NCBI GenBank assembly: GCA_900754115.1
Contig: CAAEBM010000057.1
Coordinates: forward strand, 62,001-126,000
Origin: Bacilli bacterium
GTDB taxonomy: Bacteria > Bacillota_I > Bacilli_A > RFN20 > CAG-631
Direction of reading: 5' to 3'
Length of the DNA stretch: 64,000 nt
This document shows, one piece after another, positions 32,053 to 39,892 of this stretch. The stretch's first letter is position 1. The number at the start of each line of letters is the position of its first letter. The translations under genes were made by a program, and so were the position numbers. Under the pieces are notes generated by a model. That model saw only the letters and a list, made by a program, of their open reading frames with translations, was not told the origin of the DNA and did not search any database.

Positions 32053-32926
32053 CGTCATGACACCTCTCTAATGTTATTTTCCCTATTATACCATTTTTTA
32101 AGTCATTTAAAATGGTATTTTCACTTCGTTTATAATCTTTTTTATCATTTTGAAATAAATACCCTCTTTTTAACGCTAATTTTTCTAAAAAATCCTCAAC
32201 ATCTTCTTCAAAAGGGATTGCATAATGTTCTTCTAATTGAACCCGGTAGTGCTTTGCTAAAAAAAACAAAGCAACTTTAACCAATTCAAAGGATGGAAGT
32301 ATTTCTTCTTTAATAGACCCTAATAAAGCGAGTTTCACTCCATTTTGATTTTCTTTTAAATTAGGCCATAACACTCCTGGTGTATCTAACAAATCTAAAT
32401 CTTTACAATGAATCCATTGTTGTGCTTTTGTAAAACCTGGTCGATTGGCAACTCCAGCACTTTTTCTTTTGGCTAACGCATTGATTAAAGTCGATTTGCC
32501 CACATTAGGAATCCCTACAATCATTGCCCGAATCGTTTTTGGTTTTAGCCCTCTTTTTTGATCTTTTAAAATTAAAGGGTAAGTAATTTCTTTGATTTTA
32601 TTTAAAATTAATGGAATCGAGTCTTTTTTGGATAAATCAACAAATAAAGCGGGAATTTGTTTTCTTTCCATTTCTTTTTTCCATTCATTAGTACATTTGT
32701 CATCAGCTAAATCAATTTTTGTAAAGATTTTTAAAAAATATTTCTTTTGTTGGTATTCTTGAAGAATTGGATTAGTTGTCGCTAAAGGCGCTCGGCTATC
32801 GACTAATTCTAAAATGATGTCCACTAAATTCATTTTTTCCTTCATTTGCCGCAATGCTTTAGCCATGTGTCCTGGGAACCAGTTGATTACACTTTTATGC
32901 AACCCCTTATCATTATTTTCACTCAT
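32039..32926 (-). CDS. rbgA: Ribosome biogenesis GTPase RbgA (YlqF)
   Basis: 295 residues from ATG 32926, behind AAGAAGGTG; the ATG at 32944 lacks a site. Circularly permuted GTPase: G4 TKIDLAD comes first, then G1 GIPNVGKSTLINAL, G2-region PGFTKAQQW and G3 DTPGVLWPN. The N-terminal NWFPGHMAKALRQMKE is a signature of RbgA. It completes assembly of the 50S subunit. Coupled with rnhB, as in many Firmicutes. Directly upstream lies a nuclease-gene remnant (32946-33130) separating it from lepB. Confidence 0.95.
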   Translation of the reverse strand: MSENNDKGLHKSVINWFPGHMAKALRQMKEKMNLVDIILELVDSRAPLATTNPILQEYQQKKYFLKIFTKIDLADDKCTNEWKKEMERKQIPALFVDLSKKDSIPLILNKIKEITYPLILKDQKRGLKPKTIRAMIVGIPNVGKSTLINALAKRKSAGVANRPGFTKAQQWIHCKDLDLLDTPGVLWPNLKENQNGVKLALLGSIKEEILPSFELVKVALFFLAKHYRVQLEEHYAIPFEEDVEDFLEKLALKRGYLFQNDKKDYKRSENTILNDLKNGIIGKITLERCHDDGWF

Positions 32927-32945
32927 TTTTTTCACCTTCTTCATT

Positions 32946-33130
32946 CTAACTAGCTAACTCAAACATTTCTTTCTCATCTTTAATAATCTTTATTAATTCT
33001 TCATTTCAACAATAGCATCATCTTTATCAGCGCATAATAGTATTCCAATAGGTTCATTTTCACCATCAATCATTTGTGTTTTTTTATAATAATTAACATA
33101 CATCTGCATTTGCTTCCCTTTTTTAAGAAT
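32946..33130 (-). pseudogene. Remnant of a YhcG/DUF1016-family PD-(D/E)XK nuclease gene (C-terminal end)
   Basis: On the minus strand one frame reads LKKGKQMQMYVNYY, then EPIGILLCADKDDAIVEMK and stops at about 33011. A second frame immediately takes over with EELIKIIKDEKEMFELAS to the TAG at 32946. The QMQMYVNYY and P(T/I)GI(I/L)LC.DK.DA motifs are those found at the C-terminus of YhcG/DUF1016 nucleases, where a stretch of about 25 residues normally separates AIVEM from the xEELxxxI end. So the fragment lacks its N-terminus, has an internal deletion with frame change, and is dead. YhcG genes are often associated with restriction-modification loci and mobile DNA, so this marks a past insertion. 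Confidence 0.7.
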
Positions 33131-33202
33131 TTAATGACATTCTTAAATCAATCGTAATAGATAGTTAATATTCGTGTGAATTTACAAATTATCCTTTAAT
33201 TT

Positions 33203-33811
33203 TTATCTCAATTTTTCAACTTTTTTATAAGTAATTTTACAACCACTTTCAAAAATTCCCATTCCATTTTTATTAGGTTGATTACAAGTTTTAAAAATAA
33301 AGCCATTAATGCCATAAATTTGACTTCGTGAAACGACTGATTTTGTCGTATCATGACGATTATCTCCAATGACAAAATACTCATTTTCTTTTAAAACAAT
33401 TTCTTCTACATTAAAATCAAAAAAATATGAAGGATGGATAAAAGATTCTTCTACTTTTTGATTATTGATATATAAAATTCCTTCCACATAACTTAACGTT
33501 TCATTGGGTAATCCAACTACTCGTTTAATCCAATCATTTTGCAAATCCTTATGCAATGCAACAATATCAAAACGTTGAATTTTTGTCTTTTCATCGACTT
33601 TTTTTAAATATAAATAATGATATTCTCCTGCACTTCCAGACAAAGTAGGTTCCATAGATGAACCAGAAACAAAACGACAAACATAATTGGCATTTAAATA
33701 AATTTTAGCAATCAATAAAAGCAATAAAACGACTAAAATCAAAGAACCAATAATCGAAGTTATCGTTTTAAAAATATTTTTCTTTTTTTTCGTTTCCATT
33801 GCTTGTTCCAT
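33203..33811 (-). CDS. lepB: Signal peptidase I
   Basis: 202 residues. One N-terminal membrane anchor (about 14-40) leads to the catalytic Ser52 in SGSSMEPTL. The general-base Lys is in NDWIKRVVGLP, and box E is GDNRHDTTKS, where the usual D-S-R is altered to D-T-T. It cleaves signal peptides outside the membrane. Located between rplS and rbgA, as in several other Firmicutes. A TATACT sequence about 25 bp before the start, and a terminator behind rplS, suggest its own promoter. The ribosome binding site (GGTGAT) is modest. Confidence 0.93.
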   Translation of the reverse strand: MEQAMETKKKKNIFKTITSIIGSLILVVLLLLLIAKIYLNANYVCRFVSGSSMEPTLSGSAGEYHYLYLKKVDEKTKIQRFDIVALHKDLQNDWIKRVVGLPNETLSYVEGILYINNQKVEESFIHPSYFFDFNVEEIVLKENEYFVIGDNRHDTTKSVVSRSQIYGINGFIFKTCNQPNKNGMGIFESGCKITYKKVEKLR

Positions 33812-33883
33812 ATCATCACCATCAACTTTATACTATTAGTATAACTTTTTTTTCTTTTTATATAAAGAAATTCTTTTTACTTA

Positions 33884-33912
33884 TAAAAAAAGCGGTCGAT
33901 TGAAGACCGCTT
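33884..33912 (-). terminator. Intrinsic terminator of rplS
   Basis: Minus-strand AAGCGGTC/GACCGCTT-type arms (33905-33912 and 33890-33897), 7-nt loop, then seven Ts. Confidence 0.85.
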
Positions 33913-33923
33913 GTCACACTCTT

Positions 33924-34271
33924 TTAAATTTTTTGTTTTAATTTTGCTGCTTTACCTTTTAAGTCACGAAGATAATATAATTTTGCACGTCTAACTTTGC
34001 TATGGCTGACCACTTTTACAGCGGCAATAACAGGACTATGAACAGGGAAAATTCTTTCTACTCCTACACCATTAGAAATTTTTCTAACTGTAAAAGTTTT
34101 TGCAATTCCTTCTCCACGCATTTTAATAATCGTGCCTTCAAAAGTTTGAATTCTTTTCTTATCTCCTTCAACAATGTTAACATCGACTTTTACATAATCA
34201 CCAATGTTTAATTCAGGTAAATCGTTTCGAAGTTGATTTTGTACAACTTCTTTCACTAAATTCATATTCAT
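33924..34271 (-). CDS. rplS: Ribosomal protein L19 (bL19)
   Basis: 115 residues from ATG 34271, with AAGGAG 8 bp upstream; the GTG at 34280 is too close to it. Sequence is standard bL19: GDYVKVDVNIVEGDKKRIQTFEG, the VRKISNGVGVERIFPVHSP core, and the basic end VRRAKLYYLRDLKGKAAKLK. It sits at the 30S-50S interface. It has its own promoter and a structured leader, so it is transcribed apart from trmD. Confidence 0.97.
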   Translation of the reverse strand: MNMNLVKEVVQNQLRNDLPELNIGDYVKVDVNIVEGDKKRIQTFEGTIIKMRGEGIAKTFTVRKISNGVGVERIFPVHSPVIAAVKVVSHSKVRRAKLYYLRDLKGKAAKLKQKI

Positions 34272-34342
34272 GGATACCACTCCTTATCTATAAGATGTTC
34301 ATGGATTGTGACCATCCAGCGGACCATCAGAGCAAAAAATGC
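34272..34342 (-). ncRNA. Candidate ribosomal protein L19 leader
   Basis: The 70-nt untranslated leader of rplS can fold as a hairpin TGGAT-GGTCACA-ATCCA closed by an outer GATG/CATC helix, ending just before the AAGGAG site. L19 leaders in low-GC Firmicutes occupy this position and act in autogenous control. The match to the known family is from memory of its layout; a covariance search would decide. Confidence 0.4.
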
Positions 34343-34348
34343 ATAATA

Positions 34349-34377
34349 ATTTTAGCAAAACAAAAGAAGAATTGCAA
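34349..34377 (-). promoter_or_regulatory. Sigma-A promoter of rplS
   Basis: Minus-strand TTGCAA (34372-34377), 17-bp spacer, TAAAAT (34349-34354), in the gap after trmD. Confidence 0.65.
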
Positions 34378-34382
34378 GTTTT

Positions 34383-35147
34383 TTATTTCATAAATTTTTT
34401 TGCTTTTTCAATCGCCTGTTGTTGTTTTCTATCATCTTGTAATTCTTGAATTAATTGGATCTCTTTTTTTGTAAATTGTTTGTCTTTTAACAAATCTGGC
34501 CGATTTTTTAAAGTTTTTTGATAACTTTGTTTAAAGCGCCATTCTTGAATGGCTTGATGATTTCCAGAAAATAAAATATCAGGAATTTTGTATTGATCAT
34601 ATTCTCGTGGAAAGGTATATTGAGGATACTCTAACAATCCATTTTCAAATGATTCTTCTTCAATAGAGGGAGATGAAATCACTCCATCAATTAAACGGAT
34701 AATAGAATCTGCGACAGCCATTGCTGCAATCTCTCCACCAGTTAAAATATAATCGCCAATGCATATTTCACCATCTACATAATTTAACACCCGTGCATCA
34801 ATTCCTTCATAATGACCACAAATTAAAATAAGATGCGCTTCTGACGACAATTTTTTGGCCATTGCTTGTGTATATTTTTCTCCACTTGCCGATAATAAAT
34901 AAACTTTGCTTTGAGAAGTTTTTACACTTTTAATTGCATCAATAACAGGTTGACATTGGATAATCAAACCTGCTCCGCCTCCTGTAGGATAATCATCGAC
35001 TCGTTTATTTTTATCTTTAGAAAAACTCCGCAAAGGAATGAAATGAACTTCTACTAATCCTTTTAAAATGGCTTTTTTTATAATGGATGTACGAACAAAT
35101 TGGTCAAAAAATTCCGGAAATAACGTTATAATATCAATTCTAATCAT
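34383..35147 (-). CDS. trmD: tRNA (guanine-37-N1)-methyltransferase TrmD
   Basis: 254 residues. Trefoil-knot SPOUT enzyme: RIDIITLFPEFF at the start, VDDYPTGGGAGLI, the SAM-knot LILICGHYEGIDARV and CIGDYILTGGEIAAMAVAD with the catalytic Asp following. It places m1G37 next to the anticodon and prevents +1 frameshifting. The start overlaps the end of rimM by 8 bp, giving the usual rimM-trmD couple. Confidence 0.97.
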   Translation of the reverse strand: MIRIDIITLFPEFFDQFVRTSIIKKAILKGLVEVHFIPLRSFSKDKNKRVDDYPTGGGAGLIIQCQPVIDAIKSVKTSQSKVYLLSASGEKYTQAMAKKLSSEAHLILICGHYEGIDARVLNYVDGEICIGDYILTGGEIAAMAVADSIIRLIDGVISSPSIEEESFENGLLEYPQYTFPREYDQYKIPDILFSGNHQAIQEWRFKQSYQKTLKNRPDLLKDKQFTKKEIQLIQELQDDRKQQQAIEKAKKFMK

Positions 35148-35652
35148 CAGGAATCATTCCTTTAATTGGATTTAAATCAATTCTTTTATTGTAAATATCC
35201 ACCTGTTTTAAAAAACGTGATAAAAAAGGGTATAAAAAACGTTTTTGTTTATCATTTTCAATTCTTAAATTATCTTGATTCCCACAATTTTGAATTTCTA
35301 TGACGGTTCCAATTTTTTGATTATCAAAATACACTTCACAACCGATTAAATCACCATAAAAATAACTTTCTTGAGGTAAATCGTTTAAACTTGCTTGGGC
35401 ATGGATTTCATATCCAACATAACGTTCAACCAAGTTGATGTCCTCTAAACCTTTGAAAGTGAGAATATCCATTCCTTTGATTGTTTTATAAGAAGCGATT
35501 TGAAGTTGAACTTCTTCTTTTGTTTGTGGATGATACAAAAGAACTGTTGCATTCTTTTTATATCTTAAAGTGGCAAAATCGGTCATAGAATAAACTTTTA
35601 AAGCACCTTTAAGACCATAAGTATTCACAATTTTTCCAACAATGACTCTCAC
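35140..35652 (-). CDS. rimM: 16S rRNA processing protein RimM
   Basis: 170 residues beginning with GTG 35652, placed by AAAGGGGTG upstream. The N-terminal domain has VGKIVNTYGLKGALKVYSMTD and the C-terminal PRC-barrel has YFYGDLIGCEV, followed by IEIQNCGNQDNLRI and FLYPFLSRFLKQVD. It helps mature the head of the 30S subunit with protein S19. Overlaps trmD; a terminator-like hairpin lies just upstream after khpA, so its transcription depends on read-through or a weak promoter. Confidence 0.94.
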   Translation of the reverse strand: MRVIVGKIVNTYGLKGALKVYSMTDFATLRYKKNATVLLYHPQTKEEVQLQIASYKTIKGMDILTFKGLEDINLVERYVGYEIHAQASLNDLPQESYFYGDLIGCEVYFDNQKIGTVIEIQNCGNQDNLRIENDKQKRFLYPFLSRFLKQVDIYNKRIDLNPIKGMIPDD

Positions 35653-35669
35653 TTTTTCACCCCTTTAGT

Positions 35670-35694
35670 AAAAAATAGATGTCGCCATCTATTT
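35670..35694 (-). terminator. Terminator-like hairpin between khpA and rimM
   Basis: Minus-strand AAATAGATG-GCGA-CATCTATTT followed by a T run. The arm overlaps the khpA stop codon. It sits inside what is usually one operon, so it may trim expression of rimM-trmD relative to rpsP-khpA. Confidence 0.7.
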
Positions 35695-35938
35695 ATTCAT
35701 CATACGATTCAAATTTAACGTGTACTCTGACATTATCTAAACGTGCTTTAATAGAAACCACTTCACGAATCGCACTTGCCACCATGCCACCTTTGCCAAT
35801 TAAACGAGCGGTGTCTTCTTTATCTGCAATAATGACAATTTCTAAAGGTTCTCCTTCAATTAAAGGCATCGTTTTAATCATCAAAGCATCTTTATTTGTC
35901 ACCATCGGTAAAACGATGGTTCTAATTAATTCCTCCAT
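35693..35938 (-). CDS. khpA: KH-domain RNA-binding protein KhpA (YlqC)
   Basis: 81 residues, a single KH domain with the GxxG loop as IGKGGMVASAIREV and the strand VRVHVKF at the end. KhpA forms complexes with KhpB/Jag and affects cell elongation and small-RNA function in other Firmicutes. The start is 2 bp downstream of the rpsP stop, in the conserved rpsP-khpA-rimM-trmD order. Confidence 0.94.
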   Translation of the reverse strand: MEELIRTIVLPMVTNKDALMIKTMPLIEGEPLEIVIIADKEDTARLIGKGGMVASAIREVVSIKARLDNVRVHVKFESYDE

Positions 35939-35940
35939 GC

Positions 35941-36225
35941 TTATTTATTTCCTTTTTTTTGCATTTTTTCTTCATGTAATCTCTTTAATACGCCTTCTTT
36001 AGATAAAAAAGATCTTACAGTATCAGAAGGAATTGCTCCTTTTTTTAACCATTGATAAGCTTTTTCAGTGTCAAGGACTACTTTAGCGGGATTTGCTTTA
36101 GGATCATAAGTTCCAAGAATTTCAATAAATCTTCCATCCCGTGGGCTATGTGAATCCGCAACAACAATTCGATAATTTGGTAAATTGTGGCGTCCTGTTC
36201 TTTGCATTCTAATTTTTACAGACAT
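35941..36225 (-). CDS. rpsP: Ribosomal protein S16 (bS16)
   Basis: 94 residues from ATG 36225 with AAAGGAGG upstream; a further upstream start would include that site. Typical beginning SVKIRMQRTGRHNLPNYRIVVAD, then SPRDGRFIEILGTYDP and AYQWLKKGAIPSDTVRSFLSKEG. Binds 16S rRNA early in 30S assembly. First gene of the rpsP-khpA unit, transcribed from a strong promoter. Confidence 0.97.
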   Translation of the reverse strand: MSVKIRMQRTGRHNLPNYRIVVADSHSPRDGRFIEILGTYDPKANPAKVVLDTEKAYQWLKKGAIPSDTVRSFLSKEGVLKRLHEEKMQKKGNK

Positions 36226-36251
36226 TGTTTCTCCTCCTTTTTCCATGCATT

Positions 36252-36280
36252 ATTATATATAATTTAAAATATCCTGTCAA
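36252..36280 (-). promoter_or_regulatory. Strong sigma-A promoter of rpsP
   Basis: Minus-strand consensus TTGACA (36275-36280), 17-bp spacer, consensus TATAAT (36252-36257); both hexamers perfect. Confidence 0.9.
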
Positions 36281-36297
36281 GTATTTTTACTTGCCAC

Positions 36298-36334
36298 AAA
36301 AAAAGATTCTTCAAAAGAAGAAGATACTTTTTTT
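36298..36334 (-). terminator. Intrinsic terminator of ffh
   Basis: Minus-strand CTTCTTC/GAAGAA stem extended by A/T pairs with a small bulge, followed by seven Ts; overlaps the last codon of ffh. Confidence 0.6.
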
Positions 36335-37643
36335 AAAATCTACGATTTCCCATTTTAGAGGACATTTCTTTCATTAATTCTTTACTTTTTTCATACTTTT
36401 TTAAAACGGTATTGACATCGCTTACTTGCATTGCACTTCCTTTAGCAATACGAATTTTTCGAGAAGCTTTTAAAACCTCTGGATGTTTTCTTTCATAAGG
36501 CGTCATACTTTGAATAATTGCTTTTGTCTTTTTCATATCCTGTTTTGCCTTTTCCATATCTTCTGAAGAAATCTTTGGCATTCCAGGAATAAAACGTAGC
36601 AATTTAGAAATAGAACCCATTTTGTTGACTTGTTCCATTTGATATAGCATATCTTCTAAATCAAATTTCCCACTCATCATTTTATTGACACTGCGTTTTG
36701 CCTCTTTTTCATCAATTTTTTCTTGGGCTTGTTCCACTAAAGTTAAAATATCTCCCATGCCAATAATGCGATCAGCCATACGATCGGGATGGAAAATTTC
36801 AATATCTTCTAATTTTTCTCCATTTGCGACAAATTTAATAGGAATTCCTGTTAAAAACTTGATAGATAAAGCAGCTCCACCACGAGCATCACTATCCATT
36901 TTCGTCATAATTAAGCCAGTAATATTGAGTTTTTCATGAAAAGCATTTGCAACATTGACACTATCTTGACCCGACATCGCATCAATCACTAATAGAGTTT
37001 CTGTAATACTGACAAGATTGGTAATGTTAACCAATTCTTGCATTAAAGCTTCATCAATTTGTAAACGTCCTGCAGTATCAATAATCACGACATTATGATT
37101 ATTTTCTTTTGCGTATTCCACTGCTTTTGTTGCAATTTTTTCTGCAGAAGTTTTTTCTAAAGTAAAACAAGGAACTTGAATTTGTTTGGCAATGGTTTGC
37201 AATTGTTCTACTGCTGCAGGTCGATAGATATCAGCAGCTACTAATAACGGGTTTTTCCCGTTCTTTTTTAACATTTTAGCCAATTTTCCAGAAGTTGTCG
37301 TTTTTCCACTACCATTTAACCCTACCATTAAAAAAACGCTTGGTCGATTGGGTTCAAAACGCAAAGTAGCCGTTTCTTTTCCAAACAATTCAACCAATTC
37401 ATCTTTTACAATTTTAACAACCATTTGGGAAGCATTTAAAGAAGACATCACCTTTTCTCCAAGTGCTTTTTCTTTTACTTGGTTAATAAATTGTTTAACT
37501 ACTTTAAAATTGACATCTGCTTCTAAAAGGGCAATCCGTATTTCTTTTAACATTTCCTCCATATTGGATTCTGTTAATCTACCTTGTCCTCTTAATTTTT
37601 TAAATATCCCTTGTAAACGATCTTGTAATCCTTCAAAAGCCAT
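36333..37643 (-). CDS. ffh: Signal recognition particle protein Ffh
   Basis: 436 residues. N domain (1-85), G domain with G1 GLNGSGKTTTSGKLA, DTAGRLQ, TKMDSDARGG and GxGEK-like FVANGEKLEDIE, then the methionine-rich M domain (about 320-430) with MLYQMEQVNKMGSISKLLRFIPG and the RIAKGSAMQVSDVN RNA-binding helix. It binds 4.5S/6S RNA and emerging signal sequences and docks with FtsY, encoded three genes upstream. Starts 1 bp after the ylxM stop, so the two are coupled. Confidence 0.97.
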   Translation of the reverse strand: MAFEGLQDRLQGIFKKLRGQGRLTESNMEEMLKEIRIALLEADVNFKVVKQFINQVKEKALGEKVMSSLNASQMVVKIVKDELVELFGKETATLRFEPNRPSVFLMVGLNGSGKTTTSGKLAKMLKKNGKNPLLVAADIYRPAAVEQLQTIAKQIQVPCFTLEKTSAEKIATKAVEYAKENNHNVVIIDTAGRLQIDEALMQELVNITNLVSITETLLVIDAMSGQDSVNVANAFHEKLNITGLIMTKMDSDARGGAALSIKFLTGIPIKFVANGEKLEDIEIFHPDRMADRIIGMGDILTLVEQAQEKIDEKEAKRSVNKMMSGKFDLEDMLYQMEQVNKMGSISKLLRFIPGMPKISSEDMEKAKQDMKKTKAIIQSMTPYERKHPEVLKASRKIRIAKGSAMQVSDVNTVLKKYEKSKELMKEMSSKMGNRRF

Positions 37644-37644
37644 T

Positions 37645-37956
37645 TTAATCCTCCCTTTCTTGTAAAATGGAAAGAATTTTTTCTTGATCTTGCAAAGATA
37701 AAGAAGGCAAAATTTCCCATAATTTTTCTTTTAACTTTAACATTTGTATCTTTGATTCATATTTTTCTAAACGTTTTGTCGTCCTTTTAATGATATCAAA
37801 GATTGCAGTACGACTAACCTGTAGTTCATTTGCAATTTCACTTAAAGAGTAATCATAACGATAATATAAAGACAAAACATCTTTTTGTTTATCCGTTAAC
37901 AACGATTCATAAAGATCTAATAATTGATTCACTCGTTCTGTTTTTTCTAAGCTCAT
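37645..37956 (-). CDS. ylxM: SRP-associated putative DNA-binding protein YlxM
   Basis: 103 residues, all helical, with a sigma-factor-like helix-turn-helix (LTDKQKDVLSLYYRYDYSLSEIANELQVSRTAIFDIIKR). YlxM proteins are encoded directly before ffh in Firmicutes and are linked to SRP function. Here it precedes ffh by one base and overlaps the preceding small membrane-protein gene by 4 bp. Confidence 0.92.
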   Translation of the reverse strand: MSLEKTERVNQLLDLYESLLTDKQKDVLSLYYRYDYSLSEIANELQVSRTAIFDIIKRTTKRLEKYESKIQMLKLKEKLWEILPSLSLQDQEKILSILQERED

Positions 37957-38216
37957 ATAAAAACTCCAAAGATAAAACTAATGGCAATAAAAACAAGAAA
38001 ATATGTAATTGCAGTTTTATGAAATAATTCTTGTTTATAAAAAGTTCTTTTATATTCTGGAGGCAAAATAATATAGGCAAAAAGTAAAGCAATGAGAGCA
38101 TCACTTACAATATTTGCCACTAAATAGTTATCTGGGAAAAGTAAAATACAAGCATAATTAATGATAACTTGCATAATTAAAATCATAAAAATATGCCAAA
38201 AAAATCCCTTTTGCAT
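37953..38216 (-). CDS. Small integral membrane protein of unknown function
   Basis: 87 residues with three predicted membrane segments (about 5-28, 33-52, 68-87) and a short charged loop YKRTFYKQELFHK between the second and third. Start behind GGGAGAA; it overlaps ylxM as ATGA and follows ftsY by 1 bp, so it is translated in the ftsY-ylxM-ffh chain. It is not part of the usual Bacillus order. A link with membrane targeting or insertion is suggested only by its location. Confidence 0.7.
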   Translation of the reverse strand: MQKGFFWHIFMILIMQVIINYACILLFPDNYLVANIVSDALIALLFAYIILPPEYKRTFYKQELFHKTAITYFLVFIAISFIFGVFI

Positions 38217-38217
38217 C

Positions 38218-39195
38218 TTATTCTCCCTCCAATCCTTTTGTCAATCCATAAAGATATTGTTCTAAATCAAATTCTTCAATATCCTCTAATTTTTCGCCAA
38301 AACAAATAAATTTAACGGGTATTTTTAATTCATCTTTAATGGCTAAGATAATTCCACCCTTTGAAGTAGAATCCATTTTAGTTAATATAATTCCACTGAC
38401 AGAGGTCGCATCAAAAAATGCTTTTGCTTGTAACACGCCATTTTGTCCCGTTGTCGCATCAACAACAAGTAAAACTTCATCTGCAGGTCGTTGCAATTCT
38501 TTATAAATAATGCGATTCATTTTTGCTAATTCATCCATTAAATTTTGTTTGGTTTGAACTCGTCCAGCAGTATCACAAATTAATAAATCATAGTGTTCAG
38601 CTTTTGCTTTTTTTAAGGCATCATAAATGACTGAAGAAGGATCACTATTTTCTTTTCCTGTCACAATGTCCACCTTTACTCGTTCAGCCCAAATTTTTAA
38701 TTGATCAATGGCTCCAGCACGAAAGGTATCTCCTGCTGCTAGTAAAACTTTTTTCCCTTGTTTTTTATAACGATTGCAAAGTTTAGCAATCGAGGTTGTT
38801 TTGCCAACACCATTGACGCCAACAATTAATAAAACCGTTAAATCATGTTCAAATTGGATTTCAGAAGTTAAATAGTCATCACTGGTATAAGCCACAAACA
38901 TTTTATCTACTAAAATCTCATTAATCTGATTGATATCACTAATTTTGGAAGCTGCTGCTTCTGCTTGAGTAGCATCAATGATGTGCATTGCTGTATTGAC
39001 TCCTACATCTGATAAAATCAAGATTTGTAATAATTCATCAAAATATTCTTCATTACTATTTTTATATTTGGATTTTAGTTGAGCCAATTTATCAACAAAG
39101 TTTTTTCTAGATTTATCTAAACCAGAGACATACTTTTCTTGTTTTGTCGAACTTTTTTTGGATAACGCTTCTTTAATTTTTTTAAATAATCCCAC
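38218..39195 (-). CDS. ftsY: Signal recognition particle receptor FtsY
   Basis: 325 residues if the GTG at 39195 is the start, giving the typical MGLFKKIKEALSKK opening at 8-bp spacing from GGAG; ATG 39201 and 39219 are alternatives. NG domain: G1 GVNGVGKTTSIAKL, DTAGRVQTKQNLMDEL, TKMDSTSKGG, FICFGEKLEDIEEF. The acidic A domain is short and basic here, as in many Firmicutes. It receives SRP-ribosome complexes at the membrane. The end of rnc overlaps its upstream region by a few bases at most. In Bacillus smc lies between rnc and ftsY; here it does not. Confidence 0.95.
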   Translation of the reverse strand: MGLFKKIKEALSKKSSTKQEKYVSGLDKSRKNFVDKLAQLKSKYKNSNEEYFDELLQILILSDVGVNTAMHIIDATQAEAAASKISDINQINEILVDKMFVAYTSDDYLTSEIQFEHDLTVLLIVGVNGVGKTTSIAKLCNRYKKQGKKVLLAAGDTFRAGAIDQLKIWAERVKVDIVTGKENSDPSSVIYDALKKAKAEHYDLLICDTAGRVQTKQNLMDELAKMNRIIYKELQRPADEVLLVVDATTGQNGVLQAKAFFDATSVSGIILTKMDSTSKGGIILAIKDELKIPVKFICFGEKLEDIEEFDLEQYLYGLTKGLEGE

Positions 39196-39208
39196 AACCA
39201 TCTCTCCT

Positions 39209-39892
39209 TCATTTTGCAACTTTTAACAAGGCTTCTTTTGCTGCAAATTGTTCTGCTTCTTTTTTTGTTTTTCCTTTTCCTCTTCCTAATTCTATGCCAT
39301 TATGAACGACTTTAAAATAGAAAGTTTTGTTATTGTCACTTCCTAAAGATTTAATTTCTACATAGCGTAAAGGTTCTCGACTATCACTTTGAATGAGTTC
39401 TTGTAATTGTGATTTGTAATCATTTACTTCTAAATCAGGTAAATCTTTTAAAATCCAATTCAACCAAGATAAGGCCACTCTTTTTGCCACTTTAAAACCT
39501 TGATCGATATAAATTGCACCTAAAAAAGCTTCTACACAATCGGCAATCAAAGAATCTTTTTCGCGACCATGACTTTTTTCTTCTCCGTGTCCTAGACGCA
39601 TATAAGAATTAATTTTAATGAAACGTCCAAGTTGAGCCAAACTGACTTCTTGCACTAATTTGATGCGCAATTTTGTCATTTCTCCTTCTTGCATTAAAGG
39701 ATATCGTTTATAAATCATATCCGCAGAAACAATTTGTAAAACAGCATCCCCCATGAATTCTAATCGTTGATAATCTTTTTTAATATTTTCTTCATTTGCA
39801 TAAGAAGAATGGGTCAACGCTTCTAAATATAATTCTTCGTTTTTAGGGAAAATATGATAAGGTCGCAATAAATTTAAAAATTGACTATTCAT
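39209..39892 (-). CDS. rnc: Ribonuclease III
   Basis: 227 residues. The nuclease domain has the signature RLEFMGDAVLQ and DCVEAFLGAIYIDQG with metal-binding Glu/Asp. The C-terminal double-stranded RNA-binding domain (about 155-225) has DYKSQLQELIQ and GKGKTKKEAEQFAAKEAL. It processes 23S/16S precursors and other duplex RNAs. It overlaps plsX by 8 bp; the acpP gene usually found between them is missing. Confidence 0.97.
   Translation of the reverse strand: MNSQFLNLLRPYHIFPKNEELYLEALTHSSYANEENIKKDYQRLEFMGDAVLQIVSADMIYKRYPLMQEGEMTKLRIKLVQEVSLAQLGRFIKINSYMRLGHGEEKSHGREKDSLIADCVEAFLGAIYIDQGFKVAKRVALSWLNWILKDLPDLEVNDYKSQLQELIQSDSREPLRYVEIKSLGSDNNKTFYFKVVHNGIELGRGKGKTKKEAEQFAAKEALLKVAK

Noticed and set aside
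32946..33130. Short functional gene ahead of rbgA
   Set aside because: Motifs are spread over two frames with a stop between them and lack the catalytic part of the nuclease, so it was called a remnant.
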